A program made the translations under genes and the position numbers. A model generated the notes under the pieces. It was not told where the DNA came from, ran no database searches, and worked only from the letters and a program-made list of their open reading frames with translations. This document shows, piece by piece, positions 1-9,024 of a DNA stretch of 61,337 nucleotides; positions within the stretch are counted from its first letter, which is position 1, and every line of letters begins with the position of its first letter. This DNA comes from JBBRXJ01 sp038248505 (lineage in GTDB: Bacteria; Bacteroidota; Bacteroidia; Bacteroidales; JBBRXJ01): positions 1-61,337 of the forward strand of contig JBBRXJ010000005.1 of the NCBI GenBank assembly GCA_038248505.1, read 5' to 3'.

Positions 1-93
1 GATTTGTCAAATTACGCTTCAGGTTCGTATATTTTACAAATACTTAATGGTAATAAATTAGTTGTTACTAAGAGAATCATAATTGAAAAATAG
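1..93 (+). CDS. C-terminal end of a T9SS-secreted protein (partial)
   Basis: The window opens in frame in the last 30 codons of a gene that ends at TAG. The residues read as a type A type IX secretion sorting domain: a Ser-Gly-Ser-Tyr-Ile-Leu turn and strand, then a short loop and a Lys-Leu-Val-Val-Thr-Lys-Arg strand ending in Ile-Glu-Lys. This matches the usual G-x-Y-x-L-x-I then K-x-V-V-x pattern of Por-secretion tails in Bacteroidota. The cargo domain lies outside the window, so its function cannot be given. A strong terminator follows within 20 bp. Confidence 0.7.
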   Translation, partial: DLSNYASGSYILQILNGNKLVVTKRIIIEK

Positions 94-110
94 ATAATTA
101 GTTATTTTGT

Positions 111-144
111 AAAAAGCCGCTGAATTGTTTCAGCGGCTTTTTTT
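111..144 (+). terminator. Rho-independent terminator of the T9SS cargo gene
   Basis: A perfect 9-bp stem GCCGCTGAA/TTCAGCGGC with a TTGT loop is extended by an A5/T5 pairing and followed by a T run. It lies 18 bp after the upstream stop codon. The flanking A and T runs would let it work in both directions. Confidence 0.9.
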
Positions 145-333
145 ATTTCTCATATATTTTACCAATTTCAATATTTTGAATATATATTTCCATGAGTTTG
201 TATATATAAGTAAAACAGGTATTTACAATATGTTTTTCATAACACGAAAAAAAGTATTATCTTGTAAATATGTTTTATATTAAAAATTTCAAATGGAAAT
301 CTATTTTCAAAAATACGAGTGAATCAGAATTTT

Positions 334-3300
334 ATGTCTAATGATAAAGATTATTTAAAGAGTTACGATAAAGATCAGCAAATTCAAATTTTGCAGCAAG
401 AGTTATTGGAACTTAAAAAAGCTTATGGTGAATTGCTTTCAGCTATGCGTATGAATGATAGAAAAGCAATTGAAAATAGTTTTATTGATTTCATAAAATC
501 ACATTATTCTAATTCAACAAATATTTTCCACAGTTTTATTAATCAGTCTTCTGAAGGTATATCGCTTGCTGATAGTGATGGTCGGATTATAGAGTGGAAT
601 CTTGCGATGGAACGTATGTTTGGCTTAGATAGAAAGAACGTTGTTGGTTTAAATATATGGGAATTAGAATTTCAGAGAATGCCTCTAGAGAAAAAGACAG
701 AGGAGGCACGAAATAGGATACACGGCTTGATGAAGAGTTATCTGGCAAATTTGAGTCTGATGAAACCCTTATCTTATGAAGGAGAGATGTTAGATGGTAG
801 AGGAAAGCTGATTTTTGTTCAAATCACAATTTTTCCTATTGTTTTAGATAAGGAATGTCTTATTGGTACTTTAACTCGTGATGTTTCAGAGCGACGCCAG
901 ATGATAGATTATTTAGAAGAAAAAAATATTAATCTGGAAACTTTAAATGAAGAATACCATGCCTTAAACGAGGAGAGACAGAATAAAAATGAAGATTTGA
1001 AACAAATAAATGAAAAACTAATAAGAGAAGTTAGTCAACATTTTCAAACTCAAAAATTACTTAGACAACGAGAGGAATTATTCCGTTCTTTTCTGGAGCA
1101 GTCATCTGAAGGCATTATTTTAATTAATACCGAGGGTCGAATTGTTGAATGGAATACGCAAATGGAGCGTATTTTTGATAGGTCAAGAGATGAAATGTTA
1201 TCTACTTTTATTTGGGATTTTGATTATTCAGTGATACCAAATGAGCGAAAAAAGTTTAGCTCAAAGGATCGTTTACAGTCTTCAATTTTAGAATTTTTTG
1301 AAAATCTTCAAAGTATTGAAATTGAGAGTTTAGTTTACTTTAGAAATGAGGAAAGATATATCCGCATTAATATTTTTCCTGTAAAAATTGGGACTGATTT
1401 ATTTATTGGTCGCCATATTAGTGACATTACTGATCGCAAAGAGAGTGACAAGGAGCTTGAGAATTATCGAGCGCATTTAGAAGTTATCGTTGAAAATAAA
1501 TCTCGCGAATTATTAAATACACAAGATCAATTAAAGAGGCTTAGTGATAATATTCCTGGTGGTTTTGTATTTAGAGGTTACACTAACAAAAATGGGCTTG
1601 ACGAAATAGTATATATCAGTACTACTGCTGAATTTTTATTAAATTCAAAAATCATTGAACTTAAACAAGATGGTGTTCCTCCTATATCACGAATACATGA
1701 AGGCGATAGAGATGCTTTTTGTGAAAAAATTGCATATTCAAAATTGACATGCGAATTATTTGATATGGAATTACGTTTTGAAAAAGATAAGAATATTTTT
1801 ATATGGCTTCAAATTCGTATTGATTATAGTTTGGGTGATGATCTATTATTATGGTGGGACGGACTTTTAATTGATATTACTCAAAGAAAAGAAAACGAAA
1901 TAGCCTATCTAGAAAGAGAATATTTAATAAAGAATATACAAGAAGGTATTGCTTCGGCAACGGGTGAAAAACTTTTTAATATATTATTGTCAAAATTGGC
2001 TGAAACGCTTAATGCCGATTATTCATTTGTTGGTGAAGTTAATGGAACTCAAGTTACAACTTTAAAGTTATTCTGCAAAGATGGCATTTTAGATAATTTT
2101 AGTTACGATTTAAAGGGTACTCCATGTGAGAATGTTGTAGGAAAACAATTATGTATTCATACATCAAAAGTAGCTGATAGTTTTGGTGAAGATAATTTAC
2201 TGAAGCAAATGGGTATTGAAGGATATGTTGGGGTTCCTCTTTTTGATTCTCATGGAAGCCCTGTGGGTATTATGGCTGCTCTTTTTAAAAGTTCCATAAA
2301 AGCATCCGAACTTGTAATTAAGGTAATGCAAATATTTTCTCATCGTGCTGGTGTAGAAATTGAGCGTGTTAATTATGAAAGGACTTTACGTGAACGCGAA
2401 GAACATTTTAGAACGTTGTTTGATTTTACTCCCACCTTGCAATTAATTACTACTATGGATGGTGTAGTTTTAAACGCAAATACTTCTTTTCTTAAATCAA
2501 CTGGGTATTCTCGTGAAGATGTTATTGGAAAACGAACAACTGATTTTGGATTGTGGAGTGAAAGTACTAGAAAAAGCTATATGGAAGCGATTGATACGTT
2601 TGGTTTTGTAAATGGAATTAGTACCTATTTTATTAGAAATGATAAACAAAGAAGAGATGTTTTGCTCTCGGCAACGAAAGTAAGTATTGATGGTAAGGAG
2701 TGTATTTTATCAAATGCTACTGATATAACAGAGCTTAAAAAAGCCGAAAAATATATAAAGTATTCTGAAAAACGACTAACCGATGCGCAAGCACTCGCAC
2801 ACGTTGGTCATTGGGAAATTGATCTAATGAACAGAACTATTTCAGGTTCTCTTGAGACACGTCGAATTTACGGATTGGATGAGACTATTGACACTTTTGA
2901 TTTATCTACTGTTCAAGCTCTAGTCCTTTTTGACGATCGGAAGAAAATGGATGATGCCATTACTAATTTATTATCAGGTGAGTCGGATTATGATATTCAA
3001 TTTAGATTAAAAAGAAAAAGTGATGGCATCTTAACTTATGTGCGCTCAAAAGCCGAATTAGAAAAAGATTCTGATGGATTACCTATTCGAATTATGGGCG
3101 TTATTCAGGATATTTCACAAAGTGTTTTAGCAGCAGAAAAGCTGAGAGAAAATGAAGAGCGCATGAAAAACATTCTACTTAATCTTTCTGATATTATTTG
3201 GATTATTGATGAACGTGGGCAAATTGTTTTTGAAACTCCCTCAACTAATCTTCTTTTAGGTTTTACTGAAGGTGAAATGCTTGGCAGATCCTTAAATGCA

Positions 3301-4146
3301 ATGGTACATCCCAATGATTTAGGAATTATTGTTGCTTCACTATATGATTTAAGAAAAGGTTTAACTAGCCATTCACATGCCGAATTGAAAATGAAAAAAT
3401 CGGATGGCACTTATATTTTGGCCGAATGTATTGCTGTTCTTATGCCGGAGTCATTGGTGTCTGGAAATATTATCGTTACCATTCGCGATATTACCGACAG
3501 AAAATTGGTTGAAAAGAAAATGCTCGATGGTATAATTGAAGCTGAAGAACGAGAGAGACAAAGGATGGCAGGAGATTTGCATGATGAGATTGGTCCTGTT
3601 TTATCTAGTCTAAAAATGTATATCTCTTCTTTTGCACCAAACATTCCTGAAGAAAAACAAAAGTACATTATTGATCAATCAATGAATCTTATTAAAGAAG
3701 CTATTACGAGTGTTCGCGAAATATCAAATGCCCTGAGTCCGCATGTACTTAATAATTACGGATTGGTTGCCGCTTTAAAAAATACAATGGATGGCTTTAG
3801 TGATTATATGAAAGTCGATTTTAAATGCAATCTAGAGAAAACTCGACTATCATTGACAATTGAATCGGTGTATTATCGAATTATAAAAGAACTTATTAAT
3901 AATACATTAAAACATTCAGGTGCAAATTCAATAAAAATAGAATTGTTGTTAGAAAAAGATGTGTTACGACTCTATTATTTAGATAACGGAAAAGGTTTTG
4001 ATGTTGACGAAATCATTAAAGAAAAGGGCAGGGGAATTGGTCTTTTTAATATTTTAAGTCGTGTTAAAACAATTAATGGAATTTATAAGTTTTTAGGAGG
4101 AAAAGGCGAAGGTTTTGGCTTTGAATTAGCTACCAAAATTGATTAA
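334..4146 (+). CDS. Cytoplasmic multi-PAS/GAF sensor histidine kinase (HisKA_3 type)
   Basis: A 1270-residue sensor kinase. In order it has two PAS domains (about 65-190 and 250-375) joined by a coiled coil, a third PAS (about 395-520), a GAF domain (about 535-690), three more PAS domains (about 700-815, 820-935 and 940-1060), then HisKA_3 dimerization with the phospho-acceptor His at about residue 1083 (GDLHDEIGP) and a HATPase (N box LINNTLKH, DNGKGFD, GRGIGLFN). There is no signal peptide or membrane span, so it should sense inside the cell. HisKA_3 kinases normally pair with NarL/FixJ regulators, and one follows at 4416, so that is the likely partner. ATG at 334 is chosen; an in-frame GTG at 319 would add five residues. 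The ligand is unknown. Confidence 0.9.
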   Translation: MSNDKDYLKSYDKDQQIQILQQELLELKKAYGELLSAMRMNDRKAIENSFIDFIKSHYSNSTNIFHSFINQSSEGISLADSDGRIIEWNLAMERMFGLDRKNVVGLNIWELEFQRMPLEKKTEEARNRIHGLMKSYLANLSLMKPLSYEGEMLDGRGKLIFVQITIFPIVLDKECLIGTLTRDVSERRQMIDYLEEKNINLETLNEEYHALNEERQNKNEDLKQINEKLIREVSQHFQTQKLLRQREELFRSFLEQSSEGIILINTEGRIVEWNTQMERIFDRSRDEMLSTFIWDFDYSVIPNERKKFSSKDRLQSSILEFFENLQSIEIESLVYFRNEERYIRINIFPVKIGTDLFIGRHISDITDRKESDKELENYRAHLEVIVENKSRELLNTQDQLKRLSDNIPGGFVFRGYTNKNGLDEIVYISTTAEFLLNSKIIELKQDGVPPISRIHEGDRDAFCEKIAYSKLTCELFDMELRFEKDKNIFIWLQIRIDYSLGDDLLLWWDGLLIDITQRKENEIAYLEREYLIKNIQEGIASATGEKLFNILLSKLAETLNADYSFVGEVNGTQVTTLKLFCKDGILDNFSYDLKGTPCENVVGKQLCIHTSKVADSFGEDNLLKQMGIEGYVGVPLFDSHGSPVGIMAALFKSSIKASELVIKVMQIFSHRAGVEIERVNYERTLREREEHFRTLFDFTPTLQLITTMDGVVLNANTSFLKSTGYSREDVIGKRTTDFGLWSESTRKSYMEAIDTFGFVNGISTYFIRNDKQRRDVLLSATKVSIDGKECILSNATDITELKKAEKYIKYSEKRLTDAQALAHVGHWEIDLMNRTISGSLETRRIYGLDETIDTFDLSTVQALVLFDDRKKMDDAITNLLSGESDYDIQFRLKRKSDGILTYVRSKAELEKDSDGLPIRIMGVIQDISQSVLAAEKLRENEERMKNILLNLSDIIWIIDERGQIVFETPSTNLLLGFTEGEMLGRSLNAMVHPNDLGIIVASLYDLRKGLTSHSHAELKMKKSDGTYILAECIAVLMPESLVSGNIIVTIRDITDRKLVEKKMLDGIIEAEERERQRMAGDLHDEIGPVLSSLKMYISSFAPNIPEEKQKYIIDQSMNLIKEAITSVREISNALSPHVLNNYGLVAALKNTMDGFSDYMKVDFKCNLEKTRLSLTIESVYYRIIKELINNTLKHSGANSIKIELLLEKDVLRLYYLDNGKGFDVDEIIKEKGRGIGLFNILSRVKTINGIYKFLGGKGEGFGFELATKID

Positions 4147-4186
4147 GATTAATTTTATATTGTTTGCAATCATCAAATTAATTTAG

Positions 4187-4294
4187 AATACATTTTTGAT
4201 TCTGTATATATAGATTCACCAAAGACAAATTTCATACTAAAATACAAAAATAGGTGGCACCTCAGCGTCCTGCTTTCATCGATATATAAGAGAT
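4187..4294 (+). repeat. Interspersed repeat, copy A (inverted partner at 9025-9175)
   Basis: The reverse complement of 9025-9175 aligns over most of its length with this intergenic segment. The best blocks are CACCAAAGACAAA, CTAAAATAC, TAGGTGG and AGCGTC-TGCTTT-AT-GATATATA. Copy A lacks about 33 bp that copy B has in the middle. Translating both gives similar short peptides in one frame with stops, so a decayed coding origin is possible. The two copies bracket the 4.4-8.9 kb signalling genes. Confidence 0.7.
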
Positions 4295-4415
4295 TAGGTT
4301 TCATTAAAAATCAGTAAATATCTTAAATGGTCAATTATGCAGAATAGTAATACATTTTTCAGCTCTATTTTTTGCTATTGTATTTTTATAAACTATCCAT
4401 TTTTATTTTATACAT

Positions 4416-5060
4416 TTGGAAAAACCTAAAACCTTGAAAAATAAAATCATTATAGTTGACGATCATAATCTCTTCCGAAATGGAATTAAATTCCTTTTAA
4501 GCGAGATTCCTGATATTGAAATAGTTGCCGAAGCATCAGACGGGAAGGAATTTTTAGATATCATTAAAGTAATTACACCAGACATTGTTTTAATGGATAT
4601 TAATATGCCTGTAATGAATGGGGTAGAGGCAACGAAGAGAGCCCTTGAATTATATCCAGATTTAAAAATACTTGTTTTATCGATGTTTAGTGATGAAGAG
4701 TATTACAATACCATGATTGATTTAGGAGTAAAAGGCTTTATTCTTAAAGATGCAGATAATGAGGAACTTAAAAATGCTGTTCGTCGTGTTATTTCAGGAA
4801 ACACATATTTTTCTCAAGATTTATTGGTGAATTTGATCAAAAATAAGCATAGTGCTGATAATGTTTCAATTAGTGGAAGAGAAAAAGAAGTGCTAATTCT
4901 AATTTGTAAAGGGTATTCAACTGGAGAGATTGCAACAGAGTTGAATTTGAGTATGAGAACAGTTGAGAGACATCGTAGTAGTTTATTAGAGAAGACAAAC
5001 TCCAATAATTCAATAAAACTAGTTCTTTTTGCTATAAAGAACAATCTAGTTAAAATTTAA
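4416..5060 (+). CDS. NarL/FixJ-family response regulator
   Basis: A 214-residue two-domain regulator. The receiver domain (about 9-130) has the acidic pair Asp15-Asp16, phospho-acceptor Asp61 (VLMDINMP), a Ser in the switch strand (LVLSM) and Lys111 (FILKDA). A LuxR-type helix-turn-helix follows at about 150-212 (SGREKEVL, GYSTGEIA, MRTVERHR). It lies downstream of the large PAS kinase on the same strand and is probably its partner. No ATG fits: the open frame begins with TTG at 4416, and a second TTG at 4434 would start at KNKIIIVDD, the usual place for a receiver. The start is therefore uncertain by six codons. Confidence 0.9.
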   Translation: MEKPKTLKNKIIIVDDHNLFRNGIKFLLSEIPDIEIVAEASDGKEFLDIIKVITPDIVLMDINMPVMNGVEATKRALELYPDLKILVLSMFSDEEYYNTMIDLGVKGFILKDADNEELKNAVRRVISGNTYFSQDLLVNLIKNKHSADNVSISGREKEVLILICKGYSTGEIATELNLSMRTVERHRSSLLEKTNSNNSIKLVLFAIKNNLVKI

Positions 5061-5081
5061 TCAGGGCTTATACTTGATTAA
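5057..5081 (+). terminator. Possible weak terminator after the response regulator
   Basis: A 7-bp stem TTAATCA/TGATTAA with an 11-nt loop begins within the stop codon of the regulator. A T-rich run lies about 10 bp further on. The stem has only one G-C pair, so termination here is doubtful. Confidence 0.3.
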
Positions 5082-5187
5082 GTTTTGTGAGTTTTTTTTA
5101 AATAGAATCTCACAACAAACTAATATCTAGCTTAATGGTAACTTCTTATTTTGATATGCTGAAAAAGACTTTTTTATATATTAGCAT

Positions 5188-5439
5188 TTGAATTGCCCCT
5201 GGCTTTATGGGATAAAATAAATAATGAAAATAGGCTTTAGCCAAATAATAAATAAGATTGGTATAACTAGTATTTTATCAAATACTTCGAACAAATTCTA
5301 TATCGGGTTAAAACCAAATAAAGCAACAGGAAGAACATCATAAGATAAAATCTTTCAAAGATGAATTTAATGAACTTCCTGAGAAACATGACTTTGAAAG
5401 GTTCATTTATTCGTTTAGCTAAAGCCAGAGGCAATTCAA
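5188..5439. repeat. Small element with 20-bp inverted ends (MITE/REP-like)
   Basis: The left arm 5188-5207 (TTGAATTGCCCCTGGCTTTA) matches the reverse complement of 5420-5439 at 19 of 20 positions. The arms enclose 212 bp. A further partial copy of the core, GGCTTTAGCCAAA, lies at 5233-5245. Short broken frames lie inside, including a 60-codon ORF at 5361-5543 with no recognised relatives. The layout fits a small non-autonomous mobile or REP-like element, or the relic of one. Confidence 0.55.
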
Positions 5440-5610
5440 TAGGCAATTTAGATAATTATATGAATAATATCAAATTGTTTACAAAGGTTTCTATAATAGC
5501 AAATATTTTTCCAGCACATCAAAATATGAATTTCCCAGTTTAATACGGAAACTGTCGGTAATTACGCAATGATTTTGAGTGTTAATTTCTGTTTTTTGCG
5601 TGGATATATC

Positions 5611-5643
5611 ATTGATTCTGATATGTTCTTGTTAGTATATTTG
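5611..5643 (+). promoter_or_regulatory. Bacteroidota-type promoter of the receiver-only gene
   Basis: A perfect TATATTTG box at 5636-5643 (consensus TAnnTTTG) has ATTG at 5611-5614, 21 nt upstream, as a candidate -33 element. The box ends only four bases before the ATG at 5648, so transcription would begin at or just after that codon. This favours the ATG at 5663 as the real start. Confidence 0.6.
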
Positions 5644-5662
5644 TATCATGATTAGCAGCATA

Positions 5663-6028
5663 ATGAAAAATCTAAAAGTATGTATAGTTGATGATAATGC
5701 TCATTTTGTAAAAGCATTTCGTTTTATGCTTGAGGATACACAAAGTGAAAAGATAGATAAAATTTATGAAGCTAAGAATGGTCAAGAATGTCTTGATCTT
5801 TTAAAAGAGAAGCCAATTGATGTTGTTTTTATGGATATTGACATGCCAGTGATGAGTGGTATAGAAGCTACAAAAAAGATTGTGGATGCGTTTTGGGGAG
5901 TAAAAGTAGTGGCTATTTCTTTTCATTCAGAAATGAGTCATATTAAGGAAATGCTTGAGGCAGGTGCTAGAAATTACATTATTAAAGAAGATATAAATAA
6001 AGAGATTTTAGAGTTTTGTTTAGCATAA
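5663..6028 (+). CDS. Stand-alone receiver-domain response regulator (CheY-like)
   Basis: A 121-residue single receiver domain with no output domain. It shows the acidic pair Asp10-Asp11, phospho-acceptor Asp58 (VFMDIDMP), Ser86 in the switch position and Lys108 (NYIIKED). Receiver-only proteins usually act by protein-protein contact or as phosphate relays or sinks. Its sequence (IYEAKNGQECLDLL, MDIDMPVMSGIEATKK) is close to the two NarL regulators beside it, so it may be a copy that lost its DNA-binding half. The start at 5663 follows from the promoter position; an in-frame ATG at 5648 would add five residues. Two hairpins follow the stop. Confidence 0.85.
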   Translation: MKNLKVCIVDDNAHFVKAFRFMLEDTQSEKIDKIYEAKNGQECLDLLKEKPIDVVFMDIDMPVMSGIEATKKIVDAFWGVKVVAISFHSEMSHIKEMLEAGARNYIIKEDINKEILEFCLA

Positions 6029-6077
6029 GGTAGTATTTTAATGAATTTCTTTTCATGGTTTTAGGTTTAAGGTTAGT

Positions 6078-6112
6078 AAAAAGGGCTTTCGCTCCCGCGA
6101 AGCCCTTTTGAA
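6078..6112 (+). terminator. Rho-independent terminator after the receiver gene
   Basis: The stem AAAAGGGCTT/AAGCCCTTTT closes a loop that itself contains TCG/CGC-rich bases. A T4 tail follows. It is preceded by the TTCATGGTTTTAGGTTTA motif at 6052-6069. Confidence 0.8.
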
Positions 6113-6155
6113 TAAAAGAATTAAATTTTTTCTCTTCATAGGTTTAGGTTTAGGT

Positions 6156-6184
6156 AAGGGGTTGACACGAGTCACCCCTTTTTC
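6156..6184 (+). terminator. Second terminator-like hairpin
   Basis: AAGGGGT-GAC pairs with GTC-ACCCCTT around an ACGA loop with one bulged T, and TTTTT follows. It is preceded by TTCATAGGTTTAGGTTTA, a second copy of the motif found before the hairpin at 6078. Two terminator-like hairpins lie in tandem ahead of the next promoter. Confidence 0.7.
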
Positions 6185-6223
6185 AATTAAATTGTAATCT
6201 TTTATTTAAAAACTGTAAAATTA

Positions 6224-6255
6224 TTTGCGTCGAATTCTTTAACAAAATATCTTTG
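6224..6255 (+). promoter_or_regulatory. Consensus Bacteroidota promoter for the PAS kinase/regulator operon
   Basis: TTTG at 6224-6227, a 20-nt spacer and TATCTTTG at 6248-6255 match the Bacteroidota housekeeping consensus (TTTG, 19-21 nt, TAnnTTTG) exactly. Transcription should begin near 6262, leaving a leader of about 50 nt before the ATG at 6315. Confidence 0.8.
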
Positions 6256-6314
6256 CTAAATAATTTATCGCTATATTTCCAATTAGCTCAATCTAATTAT
6301 TTTGTTATTATAAT

Positions 6315-8219
6315 ATGTTTGAAAATTCAATCGATAATAAGCTAAGATCTTCTTTGATGAAAAATAATCAGGAGTTGATATTAAAGAGGATAAAAGACTT
6401 ATCGACCGATGGTATATGTATTATTGATCAGGCTGGAGTTATTCTAGATCTTAATAACGCTGCTAAAAGTATTTTGGCATTAATTACACGTGATGACGCT
6501 TTGGGTTTAAATTACGTTGATATTTTGCCATTAAATATTCGCAATAAAGCCCTTGATTTTTTTAATAGCATTATTAATAATGGAGGTTTTGAAACTACTT
6601 ATTTTTCAATTCCTTTAGTAGATAAGAGTATTCTTGAGTTAGAGATTCGTACATGTCTGCTAAATAATTTGGAGATAAAGACATCACCTATTCTTGTGAT
6701 ACTAAAAAATATTTCCAATACAAAGGCAATAGGCGAGAGAACACAAATATTAAATAAATTATTAGAAGATATTTTTATTCCTAGTTCTAGTATATTAAGT
6801 GAGAGAGAAAGAATGTATCAAATCATCATTCAGCATTTGAAAGATATGATTTGGGTGGTTGATAATGATTCAAGAATTAATTATGTTTCTCCCTCAACAA
6901 CAAAAATATTAGGATATACACCGGAAGAAGTTTATGGATTGATAGGTATGTCTTTTATTCATCCTGATGATTTATTTACCACCCAGAGTTCTTTGTTAGA
7001 ATTACTCGAAAAAAAATCAGATAAAGTTTTGTTTGAATTTCGTGTAAGACATTTGTGTGGGCATTATTTATGTTTTGAGGCCGAAGCGGAATATCTTATT
7101 GATTATCCTGGTATTGATGGTATCGTTGTAAGAGCACATGATGTGAGCATACAAAAAGAAGCCGAGTTATTATTAAGAAACAGTGAAGAGAAATTTAAAA
7201 ATATTTTTCATTCGAGCAGCGATGGAATTACTATTACAGATATTAAAGGCAATTACCTTGAAACTAATCAAATTGCAATTGAAAGAACAGGATTATCACA
7301 TGAGCAATTTTTGAAAATGAATGTACGGGATATTTTGAGAGATAAATACCCTGGCCATCTTGATAAAATGACAGATCATATTTTACGTTTTGGTAATATG
7401 GTCTTTGAAACGGATTATATTTCAAAAGAGGGCAAGTGCATTTATATTGAAATACGAAGTAAATTAATACAGTTCTCAGGTGTACCTGCTATTATGCATT
7501 TAACAAGAGATATTACGGATTGTAAAAATCTGGAAAAAGAAGTAGTAAAAACGATGATTGAAACCGAGGAGCGTGAACGTAATCGTTTTGCTCAAGACTT
7601 ACACGATGGATTGGGCGCTTTATTATCAGGAGTAAAAATGTATCTTAGTTTAATGAGGAATGTGCAGTTTTCAGAAATGGAGCGAAATAATATGCTTGAT
7701 AAAACGAGTGTTTTAATTTCAAAAGCAGCCCAAAGTGCACGCGAAATAGCAAATAACATTAAGCCGCCCGAATTAGCTCGTTTTGGCTTAATTGCAACGC
7801 TAAACTCATTTATTGATAGAATACTTGGTGAGATGAGTATAGATGTTCAGCTTAATTTTAATAACTATAACATTCGCCTGCGCGATGATATTGAGCTAGT
7901 AATTTATAGGGTCGTTTCAGAACTTATTAATAATACGATACAACATGCGGAGGCAAGCAAGATTGAGATTGAGTTATATAACGCAAATGGCATCTTATTT
8001 TTAAACTATTTGGATAATGGTAAAGGATTCGATTTTGACACTAAAAGACATGACCAAAGTAGCGGAATGGGTTTACGTAACGTAATAAATCGTATAAATA
8101 GCCTTGATGGCGAAATTTCAGTTGTAAGTCAAGCTGGGGAAGGTTTTAAATTCATTGCTGAAATTAAAATTAAAGAAAAGTTTATTCTTTTTGCAAAAGA
8201 AAAGTTATATGAAGAATAA
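6315..8219 (+). CDS. PAS sensor histidine kinase (HisKA_3 type)
   Basis: A 634-residue cytoplasmic kinase with three PAS domains (about 20-135, 165-285 and 290-405), HisKA_3 with phospho-acceptor His430 (AQDLHDGLG), and a HATPase (LINNTIQH, DNGKGFD, SGMGLRNV). No membrane span is visible. It is a shorter relative of the kinase at 334: the spacing of the PAS folds and the ETEERERNRFAQDLHD region are much alike. It has its own consensus promoter and is followed 27 bp later by a NarL-type regulator, so the pair is very probably one operon and one signalling system. The signal is unknown. Confidence 0.92.
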   Translation: MFENSIDNKLRSSLMKNNQELILKRIKDLSTDGICIIDQAGVILDLNNAAKSILALITRDDALGLNYVDILPLNIRNKALDFFNSIINNGGFETTYFSIPLVDKSILELEIRTCLLNNLEIKTSPILVILKNISNTKAIGERTQILNKLLEDIFIPSSSILSERERMYQIIIQHLKDMIWVVDNDSRINYVSPSTTKILGYTPEEVYGLIGMSFIHPDDLFTTQSSLLELLEKKSDKVLFEFRVRHLCGHYLCFEAEAEYLIDYPGIDGIVVRAHDVSIQKEAELLLRNSEEKFKNIFHSSSDGITITDIKGNYLETNQIAIERTGLSHEQFLKMNVRDILRDKYPGHLDKMTDHILRFGNMVFETDYISKEGKCIYIEIRSKLIQFSGVPAIMHLTRDITDCKNLEKEVVKTMIETEERERNRFAQDLHDGLGALLSGVKMYLSLMRNVQFSEMERNNMLDKTSVLISKAAQSAREIANNIKPPELARFGLIATLNSFIDRILGEMSIDVQLNFNNYNIRLRDDIELVIYRVVSELINNTIQHAEASKIEIELYNANGILFLNYLDNGKGFDFDTKRHDQSSGMGLRNVINRINSLDGEISVVSQAGEGFKFIAEIKIKEKFILFAKEKLYEE

Positions 8220-8246
8220 TTAAATTAAATTTGAAAAAAATTACTT

Positions 8247-8897
8247 ATGAAATACGTAATAGCAATTGTAGACGACCACAAAATTTTTCGTGAAGGTTTT
8301 AAACTGGTTCTTAAAAGTATTGGGCTTGTAAAACAAGTGCATGAAGCATCTGGAGGCAAAGAACTGCTTGAGATTCTTTCAAAAGAAAAAGTTGATTTGG
8401 TTTTTATGGATATTAATATGCCAGGAATTGATGGTGTTGAAGCCACTCAAAAGGCATTGCAATTATATCCTGGTATTAAAATTATAGCTATTTCAGCTTA
8501 TGATAGTACCGATTATGTAAATAAAATGATACATGCAGGTGTTGAAGGTTATTTACTTAAAGATGCTGATTATGAAGAGGTTGAAGAAGCTATTAAGAAT
8601 GTGATGAATGATAAAAATTATTTCTCACAAAAAATTCTTATTAATATTACTAAAAGTAGCATTTCAAAACGCGATGATAATAGAAAGAAGTCTGATTTGC
8701 CACATTTAACAGATCGTGAGACACAAGTCGTGAAAATGCTTTGTAAAGGTGAAGGCAAAAGAGAAATTGCTGCAAAATTATTCATCAGTGAACGTACTGT
8801 TGAGAAACATAAAGAAAATCTTCTTATGAAAACTGGTGTAAATAACTCGGTTAACCTTGTTATATACGCTCTAAAGCATAAGATTGCTGAATTATAA
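8247..8897 (+). CDS. NarL/FixJ-family response regulator
   Basis: A 216-residue regulator. The receiver (about 1-122) has Asp9-Asp10, phospho-acceptor Asp55 (VFMDINMP), Ser83 in the switch strand and Lys105 (YLLKDA). The LuxR-type helix-turn-helix is at about 148-213 (LTDRETQVVK, GKREIAAKL, SERTVEKHK). It is co-transcribed with the kinase that ends 27 bp upstream and is the obvious partner. It resembles the regulator at 4416 closely (DINMP, GVEAT, YFSQ, NNSV), which suggests duplication of a kinase-regulator pair. A strong terminator follows. Confidence 0.93.
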   Translation: MKYVIAIVDDHKIFREGFKLVLKSIGLVKQVHEASGGKELLEILSKEKVDLVFMDINMPGIDGVEATQKALQLYPGIKIIAISAYDSTDYVNKMIHAGVEGYLLKDADYEEVEEAIKNVMNDKNYFSQKILINITKSSISKRDDNRKKSDLPHLTDRETQVVKMLCKGEGKREIAAKLFISERTVEKHKENLLMKTGVNNSVNLVIYALKHKIAEL

Positions 8898-8921
8898 TAG
8901 TGTCGATTATTACCGTATTAT

Positions 8922-8958
8922 AATGGGTGTTTCATACAATGAAACACCCATTTTTTTT
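8922..8958 (+). terminator. Strong Rho-independent terminator of the kinase/regulator operon
   Basis: AATGGGTGTTTCA pairs with TGAAACACCCATT around a TACAA loop and is followed by eight T residues. It lies 25 bp after the regulator stop. Confidence 0.93.
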
Positions 8959-9024
8959 GATTGTTTTTCTATAATCTATACTGTGTGTTTGATTGTGATT
9001 CATATTTTGATAATTAAAGCAGAT

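Noticed and set aside
5361..5543. 60-codon open frame in the inverted-end element, and a possible GIY-YIG-like string just upstream (SNTSNKFYIG)
   Set aside because: The resemblance covers only about ten residues, and the frame stops soon after. It is treated as part of the repeat element.
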